Shown: piece after piece, positions 6,812-14,330 of the stretch
Position numbering within the stretch: position 1 is the first letter of the stretch
Layout: every line of letters begins with the position of its first letter
Origin: a virus
DNA: 39,155 bases
Virus record (IMG/VR): IMGVR_UViG_3300034105_001689
Location: 1 to 39,155 of that record
Strand: one strand, 5' to 3'
The notes under the pieces: model-generated
Seen by the model: the letters and a program-made list of their open reading frames with translations, nothing else
Database searches by the model: none
What the model was told of the DNA's origin: nothing
Made by a program: the position numbers and the translations under genes

Positions 6812-8179
6812 TTAGTTAACTCTCATTACGTAATAAGACTCACCACCTATATCAATACTGTCATAAGTACCGTCATAACTGTTCATAATACCCCACCCAT
6901 CAGAATCAACTAACCCTTGAGCTAAAGCATCTCCATCAATATATTCTTTAACGTCCATACCGTAATCATTAAGATATTGCATAGGGTCTCGTTTAACCCA
7001 CCTAACTAATTCTTCAACTTTATTATCAATCATATCCTCAGTTGGGTCAGTATCAACCTCAATATTGTCTAACTCTTCTTGAAGAGATTCAATCTGATTA
7101 TCTAAATCCTCTTCGTAGTCATAATAATTTTCATCATCTGAATCTAATTCAAGTTTTTGTTGTTCCAAATCCTCAATTTGAGATTCAATCTGTTCTATTC
7201 TTTCTTCTTGTTCTGAAGTCAATTCAAAATCATCATCATTAAAATAACTTTCCGGACTATCTCTTACTTGATATTCATAATCTTCTCTTGCAAAGTCAAC
7301 AATTGCATCTTCATCCAAATAATCCTCAATAAAACTTTTACTAAACCCATCAGCTCCAACATCATCAATATAATTTTTAGAATACTCTAAAGCCGCTCTA
7401 TCCATTTCTTCCTCAGTTCCAACAGTATATTCTTCACCTTTAAAACCATCCACCAAAACTTCAAATTGAGTCAAACCATAATGAGTATAATTTGTTGGAT
7501 ACATATCATAGATGTCACCAACGTCACCAGTTAAATCATCAATTCTTTCTTGAACTTCTTCAATTTTATTTAATATTTCCACATTCTCATCCGGGTCACC
7601 GTCTCTATCTTCATCATCATAATCGGCATTAAGTTCTTCCAATTGTTGAGTCAATTCTTTTAACTCTTCTTTCTCATCATTATCCAATACTTTAACTTTA
7701 CCTTGACCCTCAAGATATTCTAATAAAGCCATAGCCTTTAATCCCTCTTCATCGTGATTTTGAAAATTCCATTCATCATCTTCTCGTTTGGAGTCCATCT
7801 CAGCTTGTTTACCCAAAAGTTCTTGTTTTTCTCTAATTCTTTCTCGAGGAGACCCCGAATCCCAAATATGTGACTTACTTCTTAAATTACCAATATCGGA
7901 TACTTTAGTTCTGCTAATATCAAATCTACCGTCAACATAACCTATTGGTCCAATGTCTTTAACCGGTAAACCGCTTAAATCTAAATCACCTGTAATATAT
8001 AATGGTTTTCCACCATATTTTTTCATTTTTCTAAACACATTACCATTATAACTGGCATATTGCATCATATCCAAGTAATCCTCAGGAGATATTCTATAAT
8101 ATTCGTCCTCAGTTTGCTCAACTATTTTTTTGATTACTTTATATAATTCGGATTCTGTAAGTCTTAATTTTCTACCCAT
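6812..8179 (-). CDS. Large acidic putative virion-internal protein with tag-like N-terminus
   Basis: A 455-residue, very acidic protein. Residues 5-22 (LRLTESELYKVIKKIVEQ) carry the tag shared with several proteins here and end in IVE before Gln, a fit to the T4-type prohead protease site (L/I)xE. Residues 45-90 contain a short leucine-rich-like stretch (GDLDLSGLPVKDIGPIG). Two long coiled-coil segments follow (about 160-215 and 300-370), rich in Glu, Asp and Gln. No enzyme motif is visible. Acidity, coiled coils and tag resemble scaffold or internal head proteins; this is inference. A late-type motif precedes the start at 8179. It is alone in its transcription unit. Confidence 0.65.
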   Translation of the reverse strand: MGRKLRLTESELYKVIKKIVEQTEDEYYRISPEDYLDMMQYASYNGNVFRKMKKYGGKPLYITGDLDLSGLPVKDIGPIGYVDGRFDISRTKVSDIGNLRSKSHIWDSGSPRERIREKQELLGKQAEMDSKREDDEWNFQNHDEEGLKAMALLEYLEGQGKVKVLDNDEKEELKELTQQLEELNADYDDEDRDGDPDENVEILNKIEEVQERIDDLTGDVGDIYDMYPTNYTHYGLTQFEVLVDGFKGEEYTVGTEEEMDRAALEYSKNYIDDVGADGFSKSFIEDYLDEDAIVDFAREDYEYQVRDSPESYFNDDDFELTSEQEERIEQIESQIEDLEQQKLELDSDDENYYDYEEDLDNQIESLQEELDNIEVDTDPTEDMIDNKVEELVRWVKRDPMQYLNDYGMDVKEYIDGDALAQGLVDSDGWGIMNSYDGTYDSIDIGGESYYVMRVN

Positions 8180-8181
8180 AG

Positions 8182-8193
8182 TAATAAATATCC
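8182..8193 (-). promoter_or_regulatory. Late-type promoter motif GGATATTTATTA
   Basis: Minus-strand GGATATTTATTA ends only two bases before the ATG at 8179. The same sequence stands before the gene starting at 9805. Such a short distance would give a nearly leaderless message if this is the -10 region. Confidence 0.5.
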
Positions 8194-8233
8194 ACGAAGA
8201 TACAAAATTTATTTACTTATTATGATTATTATT

Positions 8234-8243
8234 GATATTTATG
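8234..8243 (+). promoter_or_regulatory. Late-type promoter motif GATATTTATG
   Basis: GATATTTATG on the plus strand, 29 bases before the ATG at 8273; a variant of the recurrent motif. Confidence 0.35.
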
Positions 8244-8272
8244 GATATATAAACTTTAATACATATATTATC

Positions 8273-8422
8273 ATGGGATGCGGATGTAAAAACCAAGGAA
8301 ATCAAACTCCTCCACCACCACCAGCTCAACAAACGAATACTCCTGCGGGTCAAAGTCAACCACAGACTCAACCTATCCAAGAATCAATTCGTAAAGTTGT
8401 TGAGAAATATTACAAGAGGTAG
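8273..8422 (+). CDS. Small Cys- and Pro-rich protein ending in the tag-like sequence
   Basis: Forty-nine residues: MGCGCKNQ, then a Pro/Gln/Thr-rich linker (five consecutive Pro), then a basic helix IQESIRKVVEKYYKR. I start at the ATG at 8273 rather than the longer frame from 8222, because the extra 17 residues are low complexity and overlap the promoter motif. The C-terminal helix resembles the shared tag (xESxxxxVVEK). MGCGC at the start might bind metal or be lipid-modified in some way; unproven. A terminator follows at 8453. Confidence 0.6.
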   Translation: MGCGCKNQGNQTPPPPPAQQTNTPAGQSQPQTQPIQESIRKVVEKYYKR

Positions 8423-8452
8423 TAACTAAACGTTAGGGGTGAAAAAAATTAC

Positions 8453-8478
8453 AGGGGACAATTTAGTTCCCTTTTTTT
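8453..8478 (+). terminator. Rho-independent terminator
   Basis: GGGGAC/GTTCCC stem with one G-T pair and a six-base AATTTA loop, followed by eight T, 30 bases after the stop at 8422. Confidence 0.75.
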
Positions 8479-8487
8479 ATTTATAAT
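8478..8487 (+). promoter_or_regulatory. Late-type promoter motif TTATTTATAA variant
   Basis: TTTATTTATAATTAG directly downstream of the terminator T-run, 40 bases before the ATG at 8527. A member of the recurrent motif set with a longer leader. Confidence 0.35.
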
Positions 8488-8526
8488 TAGAATTAATTTC
8501 TATATCATTTCGTATAACTTAAAAAT

Positions 8527-9345
8527 ATGAAATATATTAATGAAAATTCAAACCGGGGTATAGTAAACCTATTCGCAGACTTTTTAATAAAAGAGATAAA
8601 TAAAACAATTAATTATGACTCCGTAATTGAAGTTACTGATTGTGGTAAATTCTTTGTTGTTAACGGTATGACAACATCAGATAAAATTTTAGATATAATT
8701 AAAGTAAGAGAGTCATTTGTTGAAACCTATAAATCTTTAATGACTAAATTTGGTTATGAGACGGTTAACATTATTGATTTAATTATGTATAATCGAGACT
8801 TAACTAAAAAAACAGAATACACGTTTGATTTTTATCATTCATCAAGACCGTTATATCACCGTAATCTTATTTTAGATATTGTTGAAAATCCTCAACCTAA
8901 ATTTAATTCAGTTTTTTATAATAGAAGATTGGAATATGAATTAGATTATTCTGAAGACGACACTACCAATTTGGAATATTATACTTATGCTCCGTTGAAT
9001 ATCTCATCAGAGTTTCCACACGGATATAGTTTAGGTATGGGAAGACAAGAGTTATACTACTCAGAATACATCTCTAATCAGTTATTAGATGTTCTGTTAA
9101 CAGATAAGTTAACTTTCAAATATTCGTCCATTAAAGTGGACGACGATAATCAAATAGACATTAATGCTAACACGGTGTTTCCTAAAAAAGATATTATCTC
9201 AATGACATTGGACGTGTTTGATTTTGATATGTTGGTATTCAATGATATGATAAAAGATTATGATATTATGGAAGACATAACAAAACCATTTGATAATAAA
9301 CCTTGGTTAATTAGAGATAAAATTAAAGACCTAATATTATTTTAA
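8527..9345 (+). CDS. Hypothetical protein, 272 residues
   Basis: No family recognised. A soluble, slightly acidic protein rich in Tyr, Asp and Asn without signal peptide or membrane helix. The central part (FDFYHSSRPLYHRNLILDIV) contains histidines that could be functional, but no known motif. It is one of few plus-strand genes in this half of the window and is framed by terminators at 8453 and 9349, so it forms its own transcription unit. Confidence 0.65.
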   Translation: MKYINENSNRGIVNLFADFLIKEINKTINYDSVIEVTDCGKFFVVNGMTTSDKILDIIKVRESFVETYKSLMTKFGYETVNIIDLIMYNRDLTKKTEYTFDFYHSSRPLYHRNLILDIVENPQPKFNSVFYNRRLEYELDYSEDDTTNLEYYTYAPLNISSEFPHGYSLGMGRQELYYSEYISNQLLDVLLTDKLTFKYSSIKVDDDNQIDINANTVFPKKDIISMTLDVFDFDMLVFNDMIKDYDIMEDITKPFDNKPWLIRDKIKDLILF

Positions 9346-9348
9346 AAA

Positions 9349-9375
9349 TAAAATCCCCTAACTTGGGGATTTTTT
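9349..9375. terminator. Bidirectional rho-independent terminator
   Basis: AAAATCCCC/GGGGATTTT stem with a TAACTT loop and A/T runs on both sides. It lies between the plus-strand gene ending at 9345 and the minus-strand gene ending at 9374 and can serve both. Confidence 0.8.
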
Positions 9376-9805
9376 ATTTTTTAGACCAATCACTTTTAGA
9401 TTGTTTTGCCGCCGCTTTTGAAACACCACATTTTGTTGATTTGAATGATGGGTCTTGAGTTTCATAGGATGGTGAATCAGGTAATTTTTTTTGTTTCTCC
9501 AAATACTTACTATAATCTTTTTCCGTTTTACCCGGATTAGCAGCTAACCAAGCATCAAGATATTTTTTATGTAATTCTTCAGCTTTCTTTAATTCAGGAG
9601 CTCTTTTTTCATCCCAAGCCTTTGCAATTGAATCCTTTTTTTGAATGGTTTTAAGTTTTAATTCCTCAGCAGCTTTCTTTTTAAGTTCAAGTTTTTCTTT
9701 ATTTAACTTAATTTGTTCTTCTCTACTTAATGGAACCGGTGTTGTTGATGGTGTAGTTTGTTCAACCAAAAAGTTATACTGAGATTCTTTAATTACTATT
9801 TTCAT
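9374..9805 (-). CDS. Lys/Glu/Ala-rich putative virion-internal protein with tag-like N-terminus
   Basis: A 143-residue helical protein. It begins MKIVIKESQYNFLVEQ, which carries the shared tag and ends in LVE before Gln. The Thr/Pro-rich stretch after it (TTPSTTPVPLS) looks like an exposed linker, followed by a long charged helix rich in Lys, Glu and Leu and a basic end (SKAAAKQSKSDWSKK). Basic, helical and tagged proteins of this sort resemble internal head proteins that are packaged with DNA; this is inference. The start is set by ATG at 9805, a few bases after a GGATATTTATTA motif. Confidence 0.6.
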   Translation of the reverse strand: MKIVIKESQYNFLVEQTTPSTTPVPLSREEQIKLNKEKLELKKKAAEELKLKTIQKKDSIAKAWDEKRAPELKKAEELHKKYLDAWLAANPGKTEKDYSKYLEKQKKLPDSPSYETQDPSFKSTKCGVSKAAAKQSKSDWSKK

Positions 9806-9806
9806 A

Positions 9807-9818
9807 ATAATAAATATC
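9807..9818 (-). promoter_or_regulatory. Late-type promoter motif GGATATTTATTA
   Basis: Same sequence and nearly the same spacing as before the gene at 8179. It lies between the ATG at 9805 and the terminator of the thioredoxin operon. Confidence 0.5.
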
Positions 9819-9828
9819 CCATAAATAA

Positions 9829-9850
9829 AAAACCCCCAATCAAGGGGATT
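9829..9850 (-). terminator. Rho-independent terminator
   Basis: On the minus strand AATCCCCTTGATTGGGGGTT followed by six T, three bases after the glutaredoxin stop at 9853. Confidence 0.8.
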
Positions 9851-9852
9851 CT

Positions 9853-10140
9853 TTATTTTCCAAAATGTTCTTTAATGATTGCAACACCTTCTTCAATCTC
9901 GTTGTAATCTCTTTCCGGAGCAAACAGATAACTCTTGTGGTTATCTGTTAGAGGTGATTCAACAATCATAAATGCGGGAACAAATTCATTTTCCGTAATC
10001 TCAACAAACATCTCATATTCATCATTGTGTTCATCGATATCTCTAACCTCAAATGGGATATTTGATTTCGTTAGTTGTTCCTTCATCATATCACAATAAG
10101 GACAACCTTCCATTGTGAAAAGAATTAGTAACTTATCCAT
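9853..10140 (-). CDS. Glutaredoxin-like protein
   Basis: A 95-residue thioredoxin-fold protein with the active site C-P-Y-C at residues 13-16 (MEGCPYCDMMKEQL), the dithiol glutaredoxin signature. The later FVPAFMIVES contains the conserved cis-proline region. It would reduce disulfides in the cytoplasm, in phages typically supplying electrons to ribonucleotide reductase, though no reductase gene lies in the window. It overlaps the upstream thioredoxin gene by eight bases and shares its operon. Confidence 0.88.
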   Translation of the reverse strand: MDKLLILFTMEGCPYCDMMKEQLTKSNIPFEVRDIDEHNDEYEMFVEITENEFVPAFMIVESPLTDNHKSYLFAPERDYNEIEEGVAIIKEHFGK

Positions 10141-10456
10141 TGATTAGGTTAGTCACCAATTGTTTAATTTGTCCTTCCATTTGCATTCCCGGTTGAGAAT
10201 AAACTTCTTTACCTTCAGAAAATGTTTTAACTGTTGGGATTGCTCTAATACCTAATTTAGCCGCAAATTCTTTGTTTTCCTCAACATTCAATGTGAATAA
10301 CTGAACTTCCGAATTTTCATTTCTGTAATGTTCGGAAACTTTTTCAAATGCGGGTTTCATAACTTTACAAGGTCCACACCACGGAGCCCAAAAGTCAACC
10401 ACTAATTTTTCACCATTGTTAATTTTTTCCTGTAATAATTCTTGTGTAATTTCCAT
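10133..10456 (-). CDS. Thioredoxin
   Basis: A 107-residue canonical thioredoxin: WCGPC active site at residues 26-30 preceded by VVDFWAP, and the cis-proline loop GIRAIPTVKTF around residue 76. Length and order match bacterial Trx. It reduces protein disulfides and may serve nucleotide reduction or, as in T7, act as a processivity factor, but no polymerase is in view. It sits in an operon with the glutaredoxin (eight-base overlap) and with the unknown gene and PcfJ-like gene upstream. Confidence 0.93.
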   Translation of the reverse strand: MEITQELLQEKINNGEKLVVDFWAPWCGPCKVMKPAFEKVSEHYRNENSEVQLFTLNVEENKEFAAKLGIRAIPTVKTFSEGKEVYSQPGMQMEGQIKQLVTNLING

Positions 10457-10458
10457 TC

Positions 10459-10782
10459 TTAATCTTTTTTTGTTGTTAATCGTTTTAGTTGTAGTAACAA
10501 ATACTCTACTACGTTTTGTTTATCCACTCTTGTTAAAATAAATATCTTAGTTTGTGACTTCCGTAAAATTAAAATTCCCGTAGCATCATATTCGTATAAT
10601 CTATCTTTATAAACTATGTCGTGTTCGTTATTTACAAAATAATCAAACCATAATAAAAGTGATTTATTTAATAATTTGTCCGTGTCTTCATTAGACAGGT
10701 TTGGATACACTTCAATAATACTTGGTTGTGTTAAGAACCTAGATTTAAACGTATCTATACAATTTTGAGGTATTTCTTTCAT
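10459..10782 (-). CDS. Hypothetical protein, 107 residues
   Basis: No family recognised. A soluble protein with a helical start (PQNCIDTFKSRFLTQPSIIE) and a beta middle part, ending in a basic helix. It lies one base after the PcfJ-like gene and two bases before the thioredoxin gene, so it is translated as part of that operon. Confidence 0.6.
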   Translation of the reverse strand: MKEIPQNCIDTFKSRFLTQPSIIEVYPNLSNEDTDKLLNKSLLLWFDYFVNNEHDIVYKDRLYEYDATGILILRKSQTKIFILTRVDKQNVVEYLLLQLKRLTTKKD

Positions 10783-10783
10783 T

Positions 10784-12544
10784 TTAAAAATCTAATGCGT
10801 CCGGGTCATTAAAGACGGGAACAATGTTATAATTATACGAATTTAATTTCATAATTGAATCGTTTTCCCATTCTAATTGAACCCCTTTTGTTATATTTGG
10901 AAAAGTACCATAATTGTCTCTACTATATTCCCCAATTTTATAATCAGAAAACACTTTTCTCCCCCCAAATTCACCATCAATCTGTAATGTATCAAACAAT
11001 TTCTCACGAACAATATATTCAATTCTATCATCTAATTTACCCAAAACATCATCCCAACTATTATCTAACCTACTGTTACGTTTTCCCAAGGTTTGAACTC
11101 GTCTTAAATTAAAATACATTTCATCCAGCCACACAAGCGGAGTTACTTCAATTTCAATTGACGCTCTTTCTTCAGTTTCTCCCTCACCACGTCTTAGTGA
11201 TATCAACACAGAACCCACACGTTTAACATATGTCTTAACACAATTGTTTTGGAAGAACGACTCGTTGTTATATCGTTTGGATGTTGTTAACACCTCCGGG
11301 AAATATGGACCATCTTTGGTTAAGATAACCTCATTTATTTTATCTACAAACCCTCGGTTGTAAATTCTATTGAAATCTCCGTTTGTGTAATGGTTATATT
11401 TTTCCGACCAATCATAATGTTCTTGAACAAACTCATCGTGAGTCCTTGAAGTCCATTTAACCGGTTCCATTTCGTCCAATAAACGATAAAATCTAAAGTG
11501 GTCTTCAATCACATTATTATTAACTAATCCTTTTTGAAATAATTTATATATTTCAAAGAAATTAGAGAATTCTTTTTTGGTTAACAATCCTTTTCCAATA
11601 TTATTATGAAATCCGGGTTGAGACTTCTCCAGTAACAATTGAACAAACTCGTCCGGTTGATTTAAAATAAACTTATCTCCAAATATTGAACAAGCATTGG
11701 TTAAATTATTTACACCCTCAAATGATTTAACGTTATGTAATACCCTTTTAACTTTATCCCCCTTTAAATTATGAACCCTCATTAGAGCATCAATATACTT
11801 ATACTCACACTTCACCAAATCTTTCTTCTTTGGTTGGGGATAAACATTCATAAGCTCAAACCAATTGTTTGGGACTTTAATTCCTTGAACGTCCAAATAT
11901 CTTTTATAGATTCTTTGTTCAGGAAGTAAATCAGAGTATAGTTCAGTTCCGGGAATGGCGTTAACAAAGGTTGAGATAACCTGATTAACTATTGTTGGGA
12001 TATCAACTTTATCTTTATCAACTATTGAGTTGAATGACTCTCTCAAATATCGTCTCATATTATTGATAGGGTCATTATTAAAAAGGACTCTTCTAATATT
12101 TTTACGACATTTTCTCTTCAAATGGTAATTATCTAATGAACCGGTATATAACGCATTTGTTTTATAGTTAAAAGTAATGAACCTACAATTAGTTCTTAAT
12201 TTAAACCATTTACCCGCAACACGTCTTGTTTTACTGTAATTGAATATCTTAAAGGAAACTTTATCATTCTCTTTAGTCACACAGATAATCACCCTATTCA
12301 AATATAATGAAGTAAGTGGGTTCCCGTAATGTTCTACAAATTTTTCTTCTGTATCATAATCCTCCTTAAAAGTAAAGTCACCCCAAGGCGTATAACTTGA
12401 GTTTTTAGTTGAACTCATAGTAGTTTCAATTACCCCCCAAAAATCATCCTGAACCTCTTTTTTAAGAGGTCGAATAGGATTGGTATCCAAGTATTCCGAT
12501 ACTTGATATTTCTTTACGGTATAATTAAATAATTCTTCTTTCAT
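10784..12544 (-). CDS. PcfJ-like protein, 586 residues
   Basis: I start at the eighth codon of the open frame (ATG at 12544) because the promoter at 12563-12593 overlaps the longer start. The C-terminal third resembles the PcfJ-like domain known from conjugative plasmid pCF10: a Cys in NNCVKTYVKRVGSVLISLRR (a counterpart of the HCV..Y....I.SLR motif), then RASIEIEV, then RRVQTLGKRNSRL, matching the QxxGxxN signature. The family's activity is not established. The N-terminal two thirds, basic in places (KRKCRKNIRR), is not recognised. It is first gene of the operon with thioredoxin and glutaredoxin. Confidence 0.6.
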   Translation of the reverse strand: MKEELFNYTVKKYQVSEYLDTNPIRPLKKEVQDDFWGVIETTMSSTKNSSYTPWGDFTFKEDYDTEEKFVEHYGNPLTSLYLNRVIICVTKENDKVSFKIFNYSKTRRVAGKWFKLRTNCRFITFNYKTNALYTGSLDNYHLKRKCRKNIRRVLFNNDPINNMRRYLRESFNSIVDKDKVDIPTIVNQVISTFVNAIPGTELYSDLLPEQRIYKRYLDVQGIKVPNNWFELMNVYPQPKKKDLVKCEYKYIDALMRVHNLKGDKVKRVLHNVKSFEGVNNLTNACSIFGDKFILNQPDEFVQLLLEKSQPGFHNNIGKGLLTKKEFSNFFEIYKLFQKGLVNNNVIEDHFRFYRLLDEMEPVKWTSRTHDEFVQEHYDWSEKYNHYTNGDFNRIYNRGFVDKINEVILTKDGPYFPEVLTTSKRYNNESFFQNNCVKTYVKRVGSVLISLRRGEGETEERASIEIEVTPLVWLDEMYFNLRRVQTLGKRNSRLDNSWDDVLGKLDDRIEYIVREKLFDTLQIDGEFGGRKVFSDYKIGEYSRDNYGTFPNITKGVQLEWENDSIMKLNSYNYNIVPVFNDPDALDF

Positions 12545-12562
12545 CAGGTTTATTTTGAACCA

Positions 12563-12593
12563 CAAAAGTAAGATATTAAATTTGAATATACAA
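12563..12593 (-). promoter_or_regulatory. Bacteroidetes-type promoter (TTG-N20-TACTTTTG)
   Basis: Minus-strand TTG (12593-12591), 20 bases, TACTTTTG (12570-12563), 18 bases before the ATG at 12544. It drives the PcfJ-like/thioredoxin operon and rules out the ATG at 12565. Confidence 0.65.
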
Positions 12594-12594
12594 A

Positions 12595-12885
12595 TTAATT
12601 AAGGGAAAAATGTCCGAATTGTGTGTGATAAATTATGGACTTAATCTTATCCATATCAACCTCATCATTTTGAGATTGTTTAAGAGCCACAACAATAGAT
12701 ATAATTTGTTTTTGGGTTAAGGAAACATCCTCACCGTTATTAACATTATCCAAAGATTGTTGTTTAACTCTGTCGTAGAAGTCGTCCTTCAAAACATCCC
12801 CAATTAACTCAAGTAAGTCATTGGGGTTGTTATTAAAGAAAGTTATAAATTGATTAATGTAGATTTCAACGTCAACATTTTTCAT
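12595..12885 (-). CDS. Hypothetical protein, 96 residues
   Basis: No family recognised. An acidic, mostly helical protein (MKNVDVEIYINQFITFFNN and onwards) without signal peptide or cysteine. It lies 18 bases after the first leucine-rich-repeat gene and its stop touches the promoter of the next operon. Confidence 0.6.
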   Translation of the reverse strand: MKNVDVEIYINQFITFFNNNPNDLLELIGDVLKDDFYDRVKQQSLDNVNNGEDVSLTQKQIISIVVALKQSQNDEVDMDKIKSIIYHTQFGHFSLN

Positions 12886-12903
12886 AGTAGTATTTTTTTT
12901 AAA

Positions 12904-14295
12904 TTATTCTTCCATATGGTAGAAACCTTCACCCGTATTGTATTGTTCTAACGCTTTTGGCACTTGAACATTAGGACATCTACTTACATTCACAAATGTA
13001 AGGTTTGGTAAATTCATAATACATTCCGGAATTGTTTTCAATTCTTTGTTACCCGGAACAGCGATAAACACCAAGTTCTTTAATTCACAGATTGAGTTTG
13101 GAAGTTTACTAATCATATTCTCAAACAATATTGCTGTTAATGATTGGAATCTACTGATTGACTCAGGAACATCAATTGTAACACTTTCTGTTGAAGTGTT
13201 AATAATGTTCAATCTTTTAATTGTTATAGGTAATGATGTAAATAATTCATCAAATCCGTATAAAGCCACGAACTTACCTGTAGCAGAGTCCGGGTATTTA
13301 ATTTCAACATTATCAGAATTTGGTTTAACAAATCCAGCCGCAAACTCAGGTTTGAATATTTCTTTAAACTCAGACCATTTACCATTCAAATACTCAACAA
13401 CCGGAATGTTACCACCGTGTTGGTTAGCAAATTTAAATTGGTTAGATGGGAAGTGGAATTGATATCTTTCTGATGGTAACCCCGTAACTTGACCAACCTT
13501 ACCTTTATCATCATTAGCAATAAAGATATATAATGGACCTTGTTGTCTGTAAGTGTTTGAATAACTTGAATTTTCTGCTGCCGTACACCAGTTAGTTTCA
13601 CCTCTATCAAGTCCTCCACTATAACCACCGAAATAAGATGCCGCTTTAGAACCTAAAGCACCTTTGTCAGCAATTTTAATTAGTGTGTATTCAGAACCAA
13701 CTTTTAAAATTTCAGCTCCGGGAATATTAAAGTTTGTGTTAGCAGCAACACCTTCTTCTTTCTTAATTTTTTTACCACGATACATATTTAAATCAACCGT
13801 TTCATCACCCACTTTAACTTTCAAGTGAGATAAATCATTAAGTGATTTAACATTGTTAATGTCTTTTTTAGCGGCATCCTCTAAACTACCTTTAAATCTA
13901 TCATATTTCACTAATAATTCAGTGAATTGAGATAAATCTTCTAAGAAAAGTCGTCTGTATTCAGTCGCCTTTGATTTATACTCATCAGTCCCAACCTCAA
14001 TTGGTTCATTAGAACCTTCTCTAGTTATGTATGGTTTAACAAATAGATTCAACAACCATTGGGTATATTTACCAACTTTAATTTTGTCACTTGTCATATC
14101 CTCAATAGACGCACCTTCCTTATCGTAGTTCTCAGGAACTCTCGTTGTTGGGTCAGCGAAAACAATTTGTTTAACAACCTCAAATGGTAGTAAACCTTTT
14201 TTTCTATCACCACTAGGTAACACATATTTTTTGTATAAAATTTGAAAACGAGCGTCTTCAGTAACTAAGTTCGATAATACTTTTGTAATCTTCAT
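12904..14295 (-). CDS. Leucine-rich-repeat protein with WCTA-type domain, paralogue 1
   Basis: A 463-residue protein. The start MKITKVLSNLVTED has LVTE at 10-13, a fit to the prohead-protease type site. The centre holds a conserved-looking block: NWCTAAENSSYSNTYRQQ, GPLYIFIAND, then YQFHFPSNQFKFA; I recall such blocks in hypothetical proteins of large phages but know no function. The last 110 residues have leucine-rich-repeat character (ITIKRLNIINTSTESVTIDV, LPNSICELKNLVFIAVPGNK, IPECIMNLPNLTFVNVSRCP), a fold for protein contact. It is the tandem sister of the gene at 14331-15728, more than half identical by eye across its whole length. A late-type motif precedes it. Confidence 0.7.
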   Translation of the reverse strand: MKITKVLSNLVTEDARFQILYKKYVLPSGDRKKGLLPFEVVKQIVFADPTTRVPENYDKEGASIEDMTSDKIKVGKYTQWLLNLFVKPYITREGSNEPIEVGTDEYKSKATEYRRLFLEDLSQFTELLVKYDRFKGSLEDAAKKDINNVKSLNDLSHLKVKVGDETVDLNMYRGKKIKKEEGVAANTNFNIPGAEILKVGSEYTLIKIADKGALGSKAASYFGGYSGGLDRGETNWCTAAENSSYSNTYRQQGPLYIFIANDDKGKVGQVTGLPSERYQFHFPSNQFKFANQHGGNIPVVEYLNGKWSEFKEIFKPEFAAGFVKPNSDNVEIKYPDSATGKFVALYGFDELFTSLPITIKRLNIINTSTESVTIDVPESISRFQSLTAILFENMISKLPNSICELKNLVFIAVPGNKELKTIPECIMNLPNLTFVNVSRCPNVQVPKALEQYNTGEGFYHMEE

Positions 14296-14311
14296 TTTAA
14301 TTGTTTTTTTG

Positions 14312-14322
14312 TTATAAATATT
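14312..14322 (-). promoter_or_regulatory. Late-type promoter motif AATATTTATAA
   Basis: Minus-strand AATATTTATAA, followed by A-rich leader of 16 bases to the ATG at 14295. The leader is nearly identical to that of the paralogue. Confidence 0.5.
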
Positions 14323-14330
14323 TTCTTTAT

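Noticed and set aside
12545-12565. Longer start of the PcfJ-like gene at 12565
   Set aside because: The ATG lies inside the TACTTTTG promoter element, so it would not be transcribed.
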